Source: an uncultured Lachnospiraceae bacterium
GTDB lineage: Bacteria > Bacillota > Clostridia > Lachnospirales > Lachnospiraceae
DNA: 32,453 nt
Direction of reading: 5' to 3'
Assembly (NCBI GenBank): GCA_947589455.1
Contig: CANQCD010000011.1
Span: 1 to 32,453 of the forward strand
Under the pieces are notes generated by a model. The model searched no databases and was not told where the DNA came from. It saw only the letters and a program-made list of their open reading frames with translations. Shown here piece after piece: positions 16,873-24,901 of the stretch. The number at the start of each line of letters is the position of its first letter. Positions within the stretch are counted from its first letter, which is position 1. Made by a program: the position numbers and the translations under genes.

Positions 16873-17676
16873 ATGCAAAAGGGAATGGGTTTGGATATCG
16901 GCGGCGGAAAGACAAAAATCTGTGTGCCGGTGATTGAGAAGACGCGGGAAGCCATTTTAGACAAAGCGAGGGAGATCCCTGGAAATCCAGTAGATTTGGC
17001 AGAGTGGCGCGCCGATTTTTACGAGGATGTAATGTCGTTTGACAAGACGGCTCGGACTGCGGAGCTGTTACAGGATATTCTGGGCGGGATTCCGCTGTTA
17101 TTTACTTTCCGGACGGCAGAGGAGGGCGGCGAGCGAAAGATTTCTCTGGAGCAGTATCAGGCGCTTTTAAAATATATGGCGGACAGCGGGACTGTTGACC
17201 TGATGGATGTCGAGGTGTTTCGCGGCATGGAAAAAAGAGACGGCGTGCACTGGAAAGAGGGAGGGCAGGATTCGGGTGATGAAAAACTTCCGATGCAGGA
17301 GACGATCCGCATTCTTTCTGCCAAAATGCCGGTGGTCGGCTCTTATCATGACTTTTCCGGAACGCCGGAAAAAGAGGAAATGATCTCCCGGCTGGAAATT
17401 ATGGTAAATGCGGGCGTCGAGATTCCGAAACTGGCGGTGATGCCACAGGCGGAAGAGGATGTGCTGCGCCTGATGGACGCATCGCTTGCGGTGAAAAAGA
17501 AATTTCCAGATAAGCCGCTGATTACAATGGCAATGGGAGAATTAGGCGCAATCACCCGGATTGCGGGAAAAAATTCCGGATCCGCAGTGACTTTTGGCTG
17601 TCTGGGGAAAGCAAGCGCTCCAGGGCAGATAGAGGTATCCGATCTGAAAAAAATACTGGAAATACTGGACAGGTGA
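16873..17676 (+). CDS. aroD: 3-dehydroquinate dehydratase, type I
   Basis: AroD forms 3-dehydroshikimate through a Schiff-base intermediate. In this 267-residue protein the Schiff-base Lys is Lys186 (IPKLAVMP) and the catalytic His is His159 (GSYHDFSGTP). Substrate-binding motifs are LAEWRADFYED, FTFRTAEEGG and GSAVTFGCLGKASAPGQI. The start at 16873 has GAGGA six bases upstream; ATGs at 16852 and 16867 are in frame but poorly spaced, and 16852 overlaps the small membrane gene. aroK follows on the same strand but is separated by a 413-base gap holding a 17-bp minisatellite. Confidence 0.96.
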   Translation: MQKGMGLDIGGGKTKICVPVIEKTREAILDKAREIPGNPVDLAEWRADFYEDVMSFDKTARTAELLQDILGGIPLLFTFRTAEEGGERKISLEQYQALLKYMADSGTVDLMDVEVFRGMEKRDGVHWKEGGQDSGDEKLPMQETIRILSAKMPVVGSYHDFSGTPEKEEMISRLEIMVNAGVEIPKLAVMPQAEEDVLRLMDASLAVKKKFPDKPLITMAMGELGAITRIAGKNSGSAVTFGCLGKASAPGQIEVSDLKKILEILDR

Positions 17677-17762
17677 TCTATGGAAATCCCAGACGGCTTC
17701 GGGGAACCGGTGAAAGTGTCACGCCAGTGTGACGCCTTTTCGGCTAATCCCCATTCCAAGCG

Positions 17763-17966
17763 AATTGATTCGTTTTGCGGATTCAGTTGCTTTGCGGATG
17801 TATTCGTTTTGCGGATTCAGTTGCTTTGCGGATTCATTCGCTTTGTGGATTGATTCGCTTTGCGGATTGATTCGTTTTTTGGATTCAGTTGCTTTGTGGA
17901 TTCAGTTGCTTTGCGGATGTATTCGTTTTGCGGATGTATTTGCTTTGTGGATTGATTCGTTTTGTG
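17763..17966. repeat. 17-bp tandem repeat, 12 copies, between aroD and aroK
   Basis: Twelve direct 17-bp units run without interruption from 17763 to 17966, with starts every 17 bases. The consensus is GATTSATTCGYTTTGYG, with variant forms containing CAGTTGC. Variant types recur in order along the array, a sign of block duplication. The period is not a multiple of three, and no ribosome binding site supports the open frames across it. The rest of the 413-base gap holds no feature I can support. Confidence 0.97.
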
Positions 17967-18089
17967 TTTTTTACGTGTTGGGAAGCTGAAAAATCTGCGT
18001 ATGCAGTTTCTTTCGCTTATCACAAAAGGGAAGCGCAGCTTCGCTTAGCTATCTGCATTGCGAACGCAGTACAGAAAGAGGAGACAGAG

Positions 18090-18620
18090 ATGGAATTGAA
18101 GAAACATATTTTTTTGATTGGTTTTATGGGGGTTGGCAAGACAAGTACATCAAGACAGTTAAGCCAGAAAATGAACGTGGGCGAGACTGATACAGACGAG
18201 AGGATTGTCAGGCAGGAAGGCAAAAGCATAGCAGAGATCTTTGCTGATTCCGGTGAAGAAGCGTTCCGCGAAATGGAGACAAAGCTGCTGGACGCACTGG
18301 CAGGGGAGACGCCGTGTATTGTTTCCTGTGGAGGAGGTATGGCTATGCGTGGGGAAAATGTCCGCAGGATGAAAGAGAGCGGTACGGTAGTCTTTTTGAC
18401 GGCATCGCCGGAGACGATTTACTCCCATGTGAAAGACAGCACGGACAGGCCATTGTTAAACGGCAACATGAATGTTCCGTATATCAGGCGCCTTATGGAA
18501 GAGAGGACGCCGAAATATCAGGCGGCGGCCGATATGATAATTGAGACGGACGGACTGGATCCAGAGCAGGTGGCAGACAAAATCATGAAATCACTTGAAA
18601 AAAAACCGGATATGCGGTAA
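18090..18620 (+). CDS. aroK: Shikimate kinase
   Basis: AroK phosphorylates shikimate at O3 with ATP. The 176-residue protein has the Walker A loop GFMGVGKTS (residues 11-19), the substrate Asp in [17 protein letters not shown] with the shikimate-binding Arg, SCGGGMAM, the lid Arg in STDRPLL and a C-terminal [15 protein letters not shown]. The start at 18090 has AGGAG eight bases upstream; the frame is open far upstream but runs into the minisatellite. Its 3' end overlaps the promoter proposed for efp. Confidence 0.95.
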   Translation: MELKKHIFLIGFMGVGKTSTSRQLSQKMNVGETDTDERIVRQEGKSIAEIFADSGEEAFREMETKLLDALAGETPCIVSCGGGMAMRGENVRRMKESGTVVFLTASPETIYSHVKDSTDRPLLNGNMNVPYIRRLMEERTPKYQAAADMIIETDGLDPEQVADKIMKSLEKKPDMR

Positions 18621-18623
18621 AAT
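18595..18623 (+). promoter_or_regulatory. Sigma-A promoter for efp, overlapping the aroK stop
   Basis: TTGAAA (18595-18600), a 17-base spacer and TAAAAT (18618-18623). The -10 box includes the aroK stop codon. The leader would be about 60 nt. Confidence 0.65.
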
Positions 18624-18690
18624 GGGATTCGGGTTTTGTGGTTCTTGGGCAGTGATGGTAAACCACAACTACATGAAGGAGGATTATATA

Positions 18691-19245
18691 ATGGTATCAG
18701 CAGGAGATTTTAGAAACGGTTTGACGATTGAAGTAGAGGGAAATATTTATCAGGTCATCGAATTTCAGCATGTAAAACCAGGTAAGGGAGCGGCTTTCGT
18801 CCGTACCAAGTTAAAGAATATTAAGAGCGGCGGCGTTGTAGAAAAAACATTCCGCCCAACGGAAAAATGTCCGCAGGCGCATATTGACCGCCAGGAAATG
18901 CAGTATTTATACAGTGACGACATGTTCCATTTTATGAATACAGAGACGTTTGACCAGGTTGATATGACGGCAGACCAGGTAGGAGATTCTTTAAAGTTTG
19001 TGAAAGAAAATGAGATGGTAAAGATGCTTTCTCATAATGGCCAGATATTTGCGATTGAGCCGCCGTTGTTTGTAGAATTAGAAGTAACGGAAACAGAGCC
19101 GGGCTTTAAGGGAGATACTGCGCAGGGTGCAAATAAACCGGCTATCGTAGAGACAGGCGCACAGGTTGCAGTGCCGTTGTTTGTAGAGCAGGGCGATGTT
19201 ATCAGTATTGATACGCGTACCGGAGAATATTTAAAGAGAGTGTAA
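18691..19245 (+). CDS. efp: Translation elongation factor P
   Basis: EF-P rescues ribosomes stalled at polyproline stretches. The 184-residue protein shows all three beta-barrel domains: KOW-like N-terminus with the loop [11 protein letters not shown] carrying the tip Lys, middle domain [24 protein letters not shown], and C-terminal domain ending [24 protein letters not shown] lies upstream of the ATG at 18691. No EF-P modification gene is in the window. A long bidirectional terminator follows. Confidence 0.97.
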   Translation: MVSAGDFRNGLTIEVEGNIYQVIEFQHVKPGKGAAFVRTKLKNIKSGGVVEKTFRPTEKCPQAHIDRQEMQYLYSDDMFHFMNTETFDQVDMTADQVGDSLKFVKENEMVKMLSHNGQIFAIEPPLFVELEVTETEPGFKGDTAQGANKPAIVETGAQVAVPLFVEQGDVISIDTRTGEYLKRV

Positions 19246-19282
19246 CTTGCCTGGGATGATTTTAGATCATAATGAAAATACA

Positions 19283-19325
19283 AAAACTAAAAAGAGTTTC
19301 CAATCTGGAAACTCTTTTTAGTTTT
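19283..19325. terminator. Bidirectional terminator between efp and aroE
   Basis: A perfect 20-bp stem (19283-19302 with 19306-19325) closes a 3-nt loop. The ends are A-rich on the left and T-rich on the right, so it can terminate from both directions. It serves efp (plus) and aroE (minus). Confidence 0.93.
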
Positions 19326-19455
19326 AAAGGGGATGGCGGCGATATGTTTTATGCCCTTTTGTTCTGTTTTTTCTGGTACTTGGAAACTCTTTTAGTTTTA
19401 AAAGGGACAGTGGCGATATGTTTTACGCCCCTTCGTTCTGTTTTTTCTGATACAG
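19306..19455. repeat. 75-bp tandem duplication joining the aroE 3' end and half of the terminator
   Basis: Copy A (19306-19380) and copy B (19381-19455) match closely; both start TGGAAACTC and end in the codons for YQKKQN. Copy B contains the true aroE end (stop at 19425-19423). Copy A contains a second version of the tail plus the right arm of the terminator. As a result there are two right arms and one left arm of that hairpin. Confidence 0.92.
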
Positions 19456-20199
19456 CGTCTGAAAAACTTCATCTATTTTGGCTTCGTCTAATTTGGTATC
19501 CAGGAAAAACTCAACGGCATAGAGCGCCTGTGCGACAAGCATCTCCAATCCATTTACGCCGGTCATGCCCAGGTCTTTTGCCTGTGTTATAAGTTTTGTC
19601 TGCAGCGGGTTGTAAATGACGTCTGCCACGGCCTTGCATTTTGGGAAACGAGTCAGGTCAACCGGGCTGAGATCGCATTTGGGGTACATTCCGACCGGGC
19701 TGGCATTCGCAATAAAATCTGCGTCGGCGTGCCGTTCAAAACATTCTTCATAAGTGATGGAATGTTCTGTTTTGACGATATCAACAATAACAACTTCGCC
19801 TGCTCCTAATTTATTTAACACGGCGACAACTGCCTTTGATGCGCCGCCGGCTCCCAGGACAACGCACTTCTTTCCGGCAACGTCGATGTTATGTTTTTGC
19901 AGCATATATAGAAAACCGGAAAAATCGGTATTGTGTCCGCATAATCTGCCGTTTTTGTTGACAATCGTATTGACTGCGCCGATTGCTTTTGCATTTTCAT
20001 CTATTTCATCCAGGTAGGGTATGACGTCCTGTTTATATGGGATCGTAACATTGATTGCTTTAAAGTCATGCCGCTCCATAAACGGTTTAAATTCATCCTT
20101 TTCCAGCGGGTACAGGTCGTATTTGTAGTCTGCCAGCATTTCGTGGATGTCTTTTGAGTAGCTGTGTCCTAATTTTTCTCCAATTAATCCATAATCCAT
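19423..20199 (-). CDS. aroE: Shikimate dehydrogenase
   Basis: AroE reduces 3-dehydroshikimate to shikimate with NADPH. The 258-residue protein has the substrate Ser pair in GHSYSKDIH, catalytic Lys56 in NVTIPYKQDV, catalytic Asp92 in GHNTDFSGF, the glycine-rich cofactor loop VLGAGGASKAV, NASPVGMYP and a C-terminal GLEMLVAQALYAVE. AGAGG precedes the start on the minus strand. It is convergent with efp and divergent from the spoIIIA operon. Its last ten codons are copied downstream in the 75-bp duplication. Confidence 0.95.
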   Translation of the reverse strand: MDYGLIGEKLGHSYSKDIHEMLADYKYDLYPLEKDEFKPFMERHDFKAINVTIPYKQDVIPYLDEIDENAKAIGAVNTIVNKNGRLCGHNTDFSGFLYMLQKHNIDVAGKKCVVLGAGGASKAVVAVLNKLGAGEVVIVDIVKTEHSITYEECFERHADADFIANASPVGMYPKCDLSPVDLTRFPKCKAVADVIYNPLQTKLITQAKDLGMTGVNGLEMLVAQALYAVEFFLDTKLDEAKIDEVFQTLYQKKQNEGA

Positions 20200-20235
20200 A
20201 ATGATCTAACCTCTTTTCTGTATTATTTAAGATGG

Positions 20236-20415
20236 GCGCCCGGTTCTGCCGGCCTGCGGGCTTTCTGCTAAAATGCTGCGCTGCAAAATAGCGCCGGGAA
20301 ATCTGGTTCTGTCGGCCTTTGAGCTTTCTGCTAAAATAGTGCGCTGCAAAATAGCGCCGGGGAATCTGGTTCTGCCGGCCTGTGAGTTTTTCGCTAAAAT
20401 GGTGCGTCGGAAAAT
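20236..20415. repeat. 63-bp tandem repeat, about 3 copies, between aroE and spoIIIAA
   Basis: The units are anchored at 20240, 20303 and 20366 by (T/C)GGTTCTG(C/T)CGGCCT. They share a TTTCTGCTAAAAT block and a GCGCTGCAAAATAGCGCC segment, itself a small hairpin. The period happens to be divisible by three, so open frames cross it, but none has a ribosome binding site. This array takes up half of the 356-base divergent gap. Confidence 0.93.
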
Positions 20416-20489
20416 CCATCTCTGTTATCATAACGTATTTTTTCCATTTAGGCAATCCACCGTTTGCAAATGCAGCGGCCGGTTTGCGT

Positions 20490-20517
20490 GAATAATTTTC
20501 CATGTCTTTCATATATA
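20490..20517 (+). promoter_or_regulatory. Possible sigma-E promoter of the spoIIIA operon
   Basis: GAATAAT (20490-20496) matches six of seven positions of the sporulation sigma-E -35 consensus KMATATT. After 13 bases, CATATATA (20510-20517) matches six of eight positions of CATACAHT. It lies about 40 bases ahead of spoIIIAA, whose homologues are sigma-E controlled. Confidence 0.5.
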
Positions 20518-20555
20518 TGATTTAGGCAGGATTTAGCGTACAGGGAGGTGAGGGA

Positions 20556-21539
20556 TTGGATAGGAAAAGAAAAGAAGAAGAGATCTTGCGGATCTTAGCG
20601 CTCCCCCTGCGCCGGTTATTTCAGGAAGGAAAGATTCCTTTTAGCCGTTTGCAGGAGATACGGCTTCGGACAGGCCAGCCGCTTCTGGTAGTATATGACG
20701 GCAGGGAATTTTTTGTAGACGGGCACGGGAGGCTTTTGCAGGATCAGTCTAAGGCATATCTGACTGGGGAGAGCGATATCAGGGAATCTATGGAATATAT
20801 CAGCAATTTTTCGTTATATGCGTTCGAGGAAGAGCTGAGGCAGGGTTTTCTCACCATTCGGGGAGGCCACCGCATCGGGGTGGCGGGGAAACTGATCGTA
20901 GAGGATAATAAAGTGAAAAATATCCGCCATATCTCCTGCCTGAATATTCGGCTTGCCCATGAAATACCAGGATGTGCGGACAAGATCCTCCCATATCTGC
21001 TGGAAGAGGGGGAGTTTGTCCATACACTCCTGATCTCACCGCCGCGCTGCGGCAAGACAACCCTTCTGCGGGATCTGGTGCGCCAGCTGTCTGACGGGGG
21101 AGAACGCCGCGCCGGGGTTACAGTCGGCGTAGTGGATGAGCGCTCGGAGATTGGGGCGTGTTATATGGGAGTACCGCAAAATGCATTGGGCTGCCGTACA
21201 GATATCCTGGATGGCTGTCCTAAGGTAGAGGGGATGATGATGCTGGTGCGCTCTATGGCGCCGCAGGTGATCGCGGTGGACGAGGTTGGTTCGAGGGAGG
21301 ATGTGGAGGCAATGGAATATGTGATGCATTCCGGCGTAAAGCTGATCGCAACCGCCCACGGTTCGTCTTTGGCCGATATCAGGAGAAAACCGGTGCTCTG
21401 CCGTATGGTAAAAGAGCAGCAGTTCCGGCGTTACATTATTTTGCAGAAAAAACAACCGGGGCATTTGCAGGCTGTCTTAGATGAGCGGGAGCGGTTTTTA
21501 TTTCGGGCGGGACAAGGCCGGGAATGGGGGACAGGCTGA
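20556..21539 (+). CDS. spoIIIAA: Stage III sporulation protein AA (ATPase)
   Basis: SpoIIIAA is the cytosolic ATPase of the SpoIIIA-SpoIIQ channel, related to type II/IV secretion ATPases, in the mother cell. The 327-residue protein has the N-terminal IRLRTGQPLLV domain, Walker A SPPRCGKTTLL near residues 161-171, VVDERSEIGACY and Walker B QVIAVDEVGSREDVEA, and then ATAHGSSLADI. The start is a TTG at 20556 after GGAGGTGAGGGA; no in-frame ATG fits. It overlaps spoIIIAB by one base and opens the spoIIIA operon. Confidence 0.95.
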   Translation: MDRKRKEEEILRILALPLRRLFQEGKIPFSRLQEIRLRTGQPLLVVYDGREFFVDGHGRLLQDQSKAYLTGESDIRESMEYISNFSLYAFEEELRQGFLTIRGGHRIGVAGKLIVEDNKVKNIRHISCLNIRLAHEIPGCADKILPYLLEEGEFVHTLLISPPRCGKTTLLRDLVRQLSDGGERRAGVTVGVVDERSEIGACYMGVPQNALGCRTDILDGCPKVEGMMMLVRSMAPQVIAVDEVGSREDVEAMEYVMHSGVKLIATAHGSSLADIRRKPVLCRMVKEQQFRRYIILQKKQPGHLQAVLDERERFLFRAGQGREWGTG

Positions 21540-22054
21540 TGGGAAAGCTGATAGGCTTTATAATGGTTTTTCTGGGAAGCAGTGGGATCAGCGGATATAT
21601 TGTGGGAGGATACGCCGTGAGGATTCGGATTTTAGAAGAGCTTGAGCAGGCATTGCAGTTCCTGTGCGGAGAAATCGAATATGCCGCATGTGATATGGCG
21701 GAGCTTATGGAACGCCTCGCCCAGAGAGGATATTATTTTTCTGATTTTTTTACGCAGCTTAGGGAAAAAATCCTGCTGTGCGATGGGCAGCCGTTGTCTG
21801 CCTACTGGAAACAAGGAAAGCGGGCGGTCAGGGGATATGAGAGCCTGACCGCAGAGGATTTGGAACTGTTTGAGGCGATTGGCGCCAATCTTGGAAATTT
21901 GGACAGGCAGACACAGCTTCACACATTATCTATTTTCAGCGGACGGCTTGCTGAGACGATAGCGCAGGCGAGGAGTGAATACCGGAATAAAGCAAAGGTC
22001 TGCAGCGTGGCTGGGATTACAGCGGGGCTCTTCCTCGCGATTGCATTATTGTGA
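21539..22054 (+). CDS. spoIIIAB: Stage III sporulation protein AB
   Basis: This 171-residue membrane protein has a TM segment near residues 3-25 (IGFIMVFLGSSGISGYIVGGY), a helical cytosolic domain with LEELEQALQFLCGEIEYA, and a C-terminal TM (VAGITAGLFLAIALL). The layout resembles type II secretion GspF-like proteins, as known for SpoIIIAB. The start at 21539 overlaps the stop of spoIIIAA (TGATG); an ATG at 21524 is in frame but inside spoIIIAA. A 276-base gap holding a 55-bp array separates it from spoIIIAC. Confidence 0.92.
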   Translation: MGKLIGFIMVFLGSSGISGYIVGGYAVRIRILEELEQALQFLCGEIEYAACDMAELMERLAQRGYYFSDFFTQLREKILLCDGQPLSAYWKQGKRAVRGYESLTAEDLELFEAIGANLGNLDRQTQLHTLSIFSGRLAETIAQARSEYRNKAKVCSVAGITAGLFLAIALL

Positions 22055-22062
22055 TATAAGGG

Positions 22063-22270
22063 GCGGAAAGCCATGCGTTTTGTATTGATCTGGCAGAACA
22101 GGAAAAAAGCATTGAAGCGGAGAGCCATGCATTTTGGCGCTGATCTGGCAGAACAGGAAAAAAGCATTGAAGCGGAAGGCCATGCGTTTTGGTATTGATC
22201 TGGCAGAACAGGAAAAAAGCATTGAAGCGGAAAGCCATGCGTTTTGGCATTGATCTGGCAGGGAGTGGCT
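22063..22270. repeat. 55-bp tandem repeat, about 3.8 copies, between spoIIIAB and spoIIIAC
   Basis: TGATCTGGCAG recurs at 22086, 22141, 22196 and 22251, exactly 55 bp apart, and the block AGGAAAAAAGCATTGAAGCG is conserved in each full copy. The period is not a multiple of three. The array fills a junction that is usually tight in spoIIIA operons. Confidence 0.96.
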
Positions 22271-22330
22271 TTAGGTATTGCAAGATGCCGGAAAACAGCC
22301 GTTTTTTGCAGAAAATGAGAGGAAGGGATC

Positions 22331-22525
22331 ATGACAATTAATTTGATTTTTAAGATTGCCGCAGTAGGCATTCTGGTATCCGTGCTTGGACAGGTATTAA
22401 AACATTCCGGCAGAGAAGAACAGGCATTTTTGGTCAGCCTGGCGGGGCTTATTTTAGTGCTTTTGTGGGTGGTGCCATATATCCAGGAATTGTTTGAGAC
22501 GATCCAGGCGCTGTTTTCACTGTAG
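22331..22525 (+). CDS. spoIIIAC: Stage III sporulation protein AC
   Basis: This 64-residue protein has two TM helices (about residues 3-22 and 32-50), as is normal for SpoIIIAC: IFKIAAVGILVSVLGQVLK, a polar GREEQ loop, and FLVSLAGLILVLLWVVPYI. It is an integral part of the SpoIIIA channel complex. GAGGAAGGGA lies upstream of the ATG. Confidence 0.93.
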   Translation: MTINLIFKIAAVGILVSVLGQVLKHSGREEQAFLVSLAGLILVLLWVVPYIQELFETIQALFSL

Positions 22526-22565
22526 GCTCTGGTGTGGAAAACGCTGGCGGAAGGAGTGGGAAATT

Positions 22566-22940
22566 TTGATAAAAGTAGCGGTGATTGGCGTTATGGCAGC
22601 CTTTTTGGCAATTCCGCTAAAAAAAGACAAGCCGGAATTTAGTATGCTGGTTATCCTGTCTTCCTGTCTTGTTATTCTTTTCCTCGCAGCCGGGAAACTT
22701 CAGGATATCATCGGACGGCTGAAAGGGCTTGGAGAGTATCTGGGGGAAGGCGCGGATTATCTGGGGATTTTGTTAAAGATGGTAGGGATTACCTATGTGG
22801 CGGAATTGGGGGCAAATCTCTGCCATGATGCGGGATATGCAGCCGTGGCGCATCAGATTGAATTTTATGGGAAGCTGATGATCATTGCAGTCAGTATGCC
22901 GGTCATATTGACTCTGATCGAAACAATCGCGGCGTTGTAG
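22566..22940 (+). CDS. spoIIIAD: Stage III sporulation protein AD
   Basis: This 124-residue membrane protein has three or four hydrophobic segments (VAVIGVMAAFLAIPL, MLVILSSCLVILFLAAG, YLGILLKMVGITYVAELGANL, KLMIIAVSMPVILTLIETI). The motif KMVGITYVAELGANLCHDAG is typical of SpoIIIAD. The start is the TTG at 22566 with AAGGAG nine bases upstream; no ATG is available after the spoIIIAC stop. It follows spoIIIAC by 40 bases. Confidence 0.92.
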   Translation: MIKVAVIGVMAAFLAIPLKKDKPEFSMLVILSSCLVILFLAAGKLQDIIGRLKGLGEYLGEGADYLGILLKMVGITYVAELGANLCHDAGYAAVAHQIEFYGKLMIIAVSMPVILTLIETIAAL

Positions 22941-22958
22941 AGGCGGAAAGGAGACGTT

Positions 22959-24014
22959 TTGGAAGAGACGGGGGCGTTATTGGACGAACTGTCATATGAT
23001 GATATCCAGAATATGATGGATAAGATGCTGGGAAGCCAGACTTTTTCTTTTGGGGAATATGTAAACAAGCTGGTTTCCGGGCAGATGCCGTTTTCGCTGG
23101 AAACGGTTTTTCAGACGGTGGCAAATGGATTTTTATCCAATTTGGAACAGGAGAGAAAGCTGTATTTTTATTTAATCCTGATCGCGGTGGTCGGGGCGCT
23201 GTTTAGCAATTTTGGGGCGCTTTTACAGGGAAAACAAGTGGCTGATACTGCGTTTTATGCGGTATATCTGTTATTTTTCTCAGTGCTTCTGACGGCGTTT
23301 CACCAGGTATCGCAGATCGCATCGGACACGCTGGGGCAGCTTCTGGAATTTATGAAAATCCTCACGCCTTCGTATTTTATGACAATGGCGTTTTCCCAAG
23401 GGGCGATGGCGTCAGGAGTTTATTATCAGTTTACTCTTGTCATGATCACGCTGGCAGATTATGTCCTGGTGAAATTTGCAGTGCCTGCGATCCATATCTA
23501 TTTTATGCTGCGCATTGCAAACCAGCTTTCCGGGAGAGATATGTTTAGCAAGATGGCGGAGCTGATCCGGGATGTCGTGAAATTTGCCATGAAAACATTG
23601 TTTGGGGTTATGATGGGGATCAATGTGGTACAGGGGCTTTTGCTGCCTGTGGCGTCAAAGATGGAGAGCAGCGCCGTCGTCAAGATCGCAGGGGCGATAC
23701 CGGGGGTCGGCAATACCGTCAGCACTGTGACAAACACAGTTTTGTGCGCCGGGACGCTGGTGAAAAATGCGGTTGGCGTAGCGGGGGTGCTCGTAGTGCT
23801 TTTTTATTGTGGGATTCCGCTGCTGCGCCTGATTGCCAGCCGCTTTTTGTTCCAGCTGGCGGGCGCTGTGATCCAGCCGGTATCGGACAAGCGGATCGTC
23901 GCCTGTCTTTCCGGCGTGACCGAGGCGCTGCAGATGCTGGTATATGCGCTGTTTGTCGGCTGCATGACGTTCGTCCTGTCAATAGCGCTGATGAGCGCCA
24001 TGACTTCGGGATAG
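22959..24014 (+). CDS. spoIIIAE: Stage III sporulation protein AE
   Basis: This 351-residue polytopic membrane protein of the SpoIIIA complex has a hydrophilic N-terminus (about 65 residues) followed by six or more hydrophobic segments from YFYLILIAVVGALF on. FMKILTPSYFMTMAFSQG, MMGINVVQGLLLPVA and GAIPGVGNTVSTVTNTVL are recognisable family blocks. The start is the TTG at 22959 after AAAGGAG. An in-frame stop at 22938-22940, the spoIIIAD stop itself, rules out a longer N-terminus, so no signal peptide is encoded, unlike the well-studied B. subtilis protein. A 320-base gap holding a 50-bp array follows. Confidence 0.93.
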   Translation: MEETGALLDELSYDDIQNMMDKMLGSQTFSFGEYVNKLVSGQMPFSLETVFQTVANGFLSNLEQERKLYFYLILIAVVGALFSNFGALLQGKQVADTAFYAVYLLFFSVLLTAFHQVSQIASDTLGQLLEFMKILTPSYFMTMAFSQGAMASGVYYQFTLVMITLADYVLVKFAVPAIHIYFMLRIANQLSGRDMFSKMAELIRDVVKFAMKTLFGVMMGINVVQGLLLPVASKMESSAVVKIAGAIPGVGNTVSTVTNTVLCAGTLVKNAVGVAGVLVVLFYCGIPLLRLIASRFLFQLAGAVIQPVSDKRIVACLSGVTEALQMLVYALFVGCMTFVLSIALMSAMTSG

Positions 24015-24040
24015 GAAGCGCGGCTCGCGCAGAGAACATA

Positions 24041-24325
24041 CCTGGTTCCGGGGTTTTGCAATCGCCACAGAAAGCCGTTCGAAAATAAATGCCCGGTTCG
24101 AGGGGTTTGCAATTACCGCAGAAAGCCGTTTAAAAGTAAATGCCCGGTTCGAGGGGTTGCAATCACCGCAGAAAGCCGTTTAAAAGTAAATGCCCGGTTC
24201 GAGGGGTTGCAATCACCGCAGAAAGCCATTCGAAAATAAATGCCCGGTTCGAGGGTTTTGCAATCACCGCAGAAAGCCGTTTAAAAATAAATGCCCGGTT
24301 TCAGGGTTTTGCAATCGCCACAGAG
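24041..24325. repeat. About 50-bp tandem repeat, 5.5 copies, between spoIIIAE and spoIIIAF
   Basis: CAGAAAGCC (last copy CAGAGGG) recurs at 24068, 24119, 24169, 24219, 24270 and 24319, that is 49-51 bp apart. The units share CCCGGTTCGAGGGGTTGCAA. One- and two-base indels shift the reading frame between copies. The array ends directly at the spoIIIAF ribosome binding site. Nothing else is seen in this 320-base gap. Confidence 0.96.
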
Positions 24326-24334
24326 GGAGGGAAG

Positions 24335-24901
24335 ATGAAAGAATTAATACAGAGCGTTTTGGTATACTTAGTGATCGTCTCGGTGCTTCGCAGCCTCGTA
24401 GGCAATCCGAAATTTCAGCAGTATTTTCAGTTTTTCAGCGGCATGATCCTGATTTTCCTGCTGTTGTCTCCGGCGCTCTCCCTGTTAGATGAAAAGGGAG
24501 AGTGGTTTTCTCTTTTGGAGAAAAATATCCTGGGGGTGGATTTAGAGGAGATTGAGGAGCAGATGGAGGTTGCACAGGGAAAATTTACCGGCGTATTGGA
24601 AAAGGAATATGCGGAGGCGCTGGAAAAGCAGGTAGAGGCGGCGGCAGAACAGCGGGGAGTAGAGCTTGAGGGGACGGAGGTAAAGATTGAGAAAGGGAAA
24701 GAAGGGTACCAGATTGTAGAAATTTCCGGCAGGATTGCCGCTCGGCAGGAAGAAGATGGCGAGCCTGCGGCGCAGCCCGCAGTGGCAGGGCAGAAAAAAC
24801 TCTATGCGGCGGAAGACGGTTCCAGAGAGGCAAAAGCTTTGAAAAAGGAACTGTGCAGGCAGTTTCTGGTAGAAAAGGAGCAAGTACATATATGGAAATA
24901 A
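24335..24901 (+). CDS. spoIIIAF: Stage III sporulation protein AF
   Basis: This 188-residue protein has two N-terminal TM helices (SVLVYLVIVSVLRSLV and FFSGMILIFLLLSPALSLL) and a soluble C-terminal domain starting near residue 60. A predicted coiled-coil-like stretch (EEQMEVAQGKFTGVLEKE) leads into a ring-building-motif-like region. The start at 24335 has GAGGGAGGGA upstream; the frame is open through the repeat array, but those upstream codons are repeat-derived. It overlaps spoIIIAG by ten bases. Confidence 0.9.
   Translation: MKELIQSVLVYLVIVSVLRSLVGNPKFQQYFQFFSGMILIFLLLSPALSLLDEKGEWFSLLEKNILGVDLEEIEEQMEVAQGKFTGVLEKEYAEALEKQVEAAAEQRGVELEGTEVKIEKGKEGYQIVEISGRIAARQEEDGEPAAQPAVAGQKKLYAAEDGSREAKALKKELCRQFLVEKEQVHIWK

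Noticed and set aside
17729-17989. Open reading frame across the 17-bp array
   Set aside because: It has no ribosome binding site, its composition follows the repeat, and other frames are equally open because the unit lacks stops.
20093-20512. Minus-strand 139-codon frame with a 21-residue repeat through the 63-bp array
   Set aside because: It overlaps the start of aroE, has no ribosome binding site and is explained by a period divisible by three.
24041-24325. GGTTCGAG motifs resembling tRNA T-loops in each 50-bp unit
   Set aside because: No acceptor stem, D arm or anticodon arm can be built around them; the resemblance is short and repeats with the unit.
24140-24334. Longer spoIIIAF N-terminus extending through the array
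   Set aside because: The extra residues are repeat-encoded and basic, and a strong ribosome binding site precedes the ATG at 24335.
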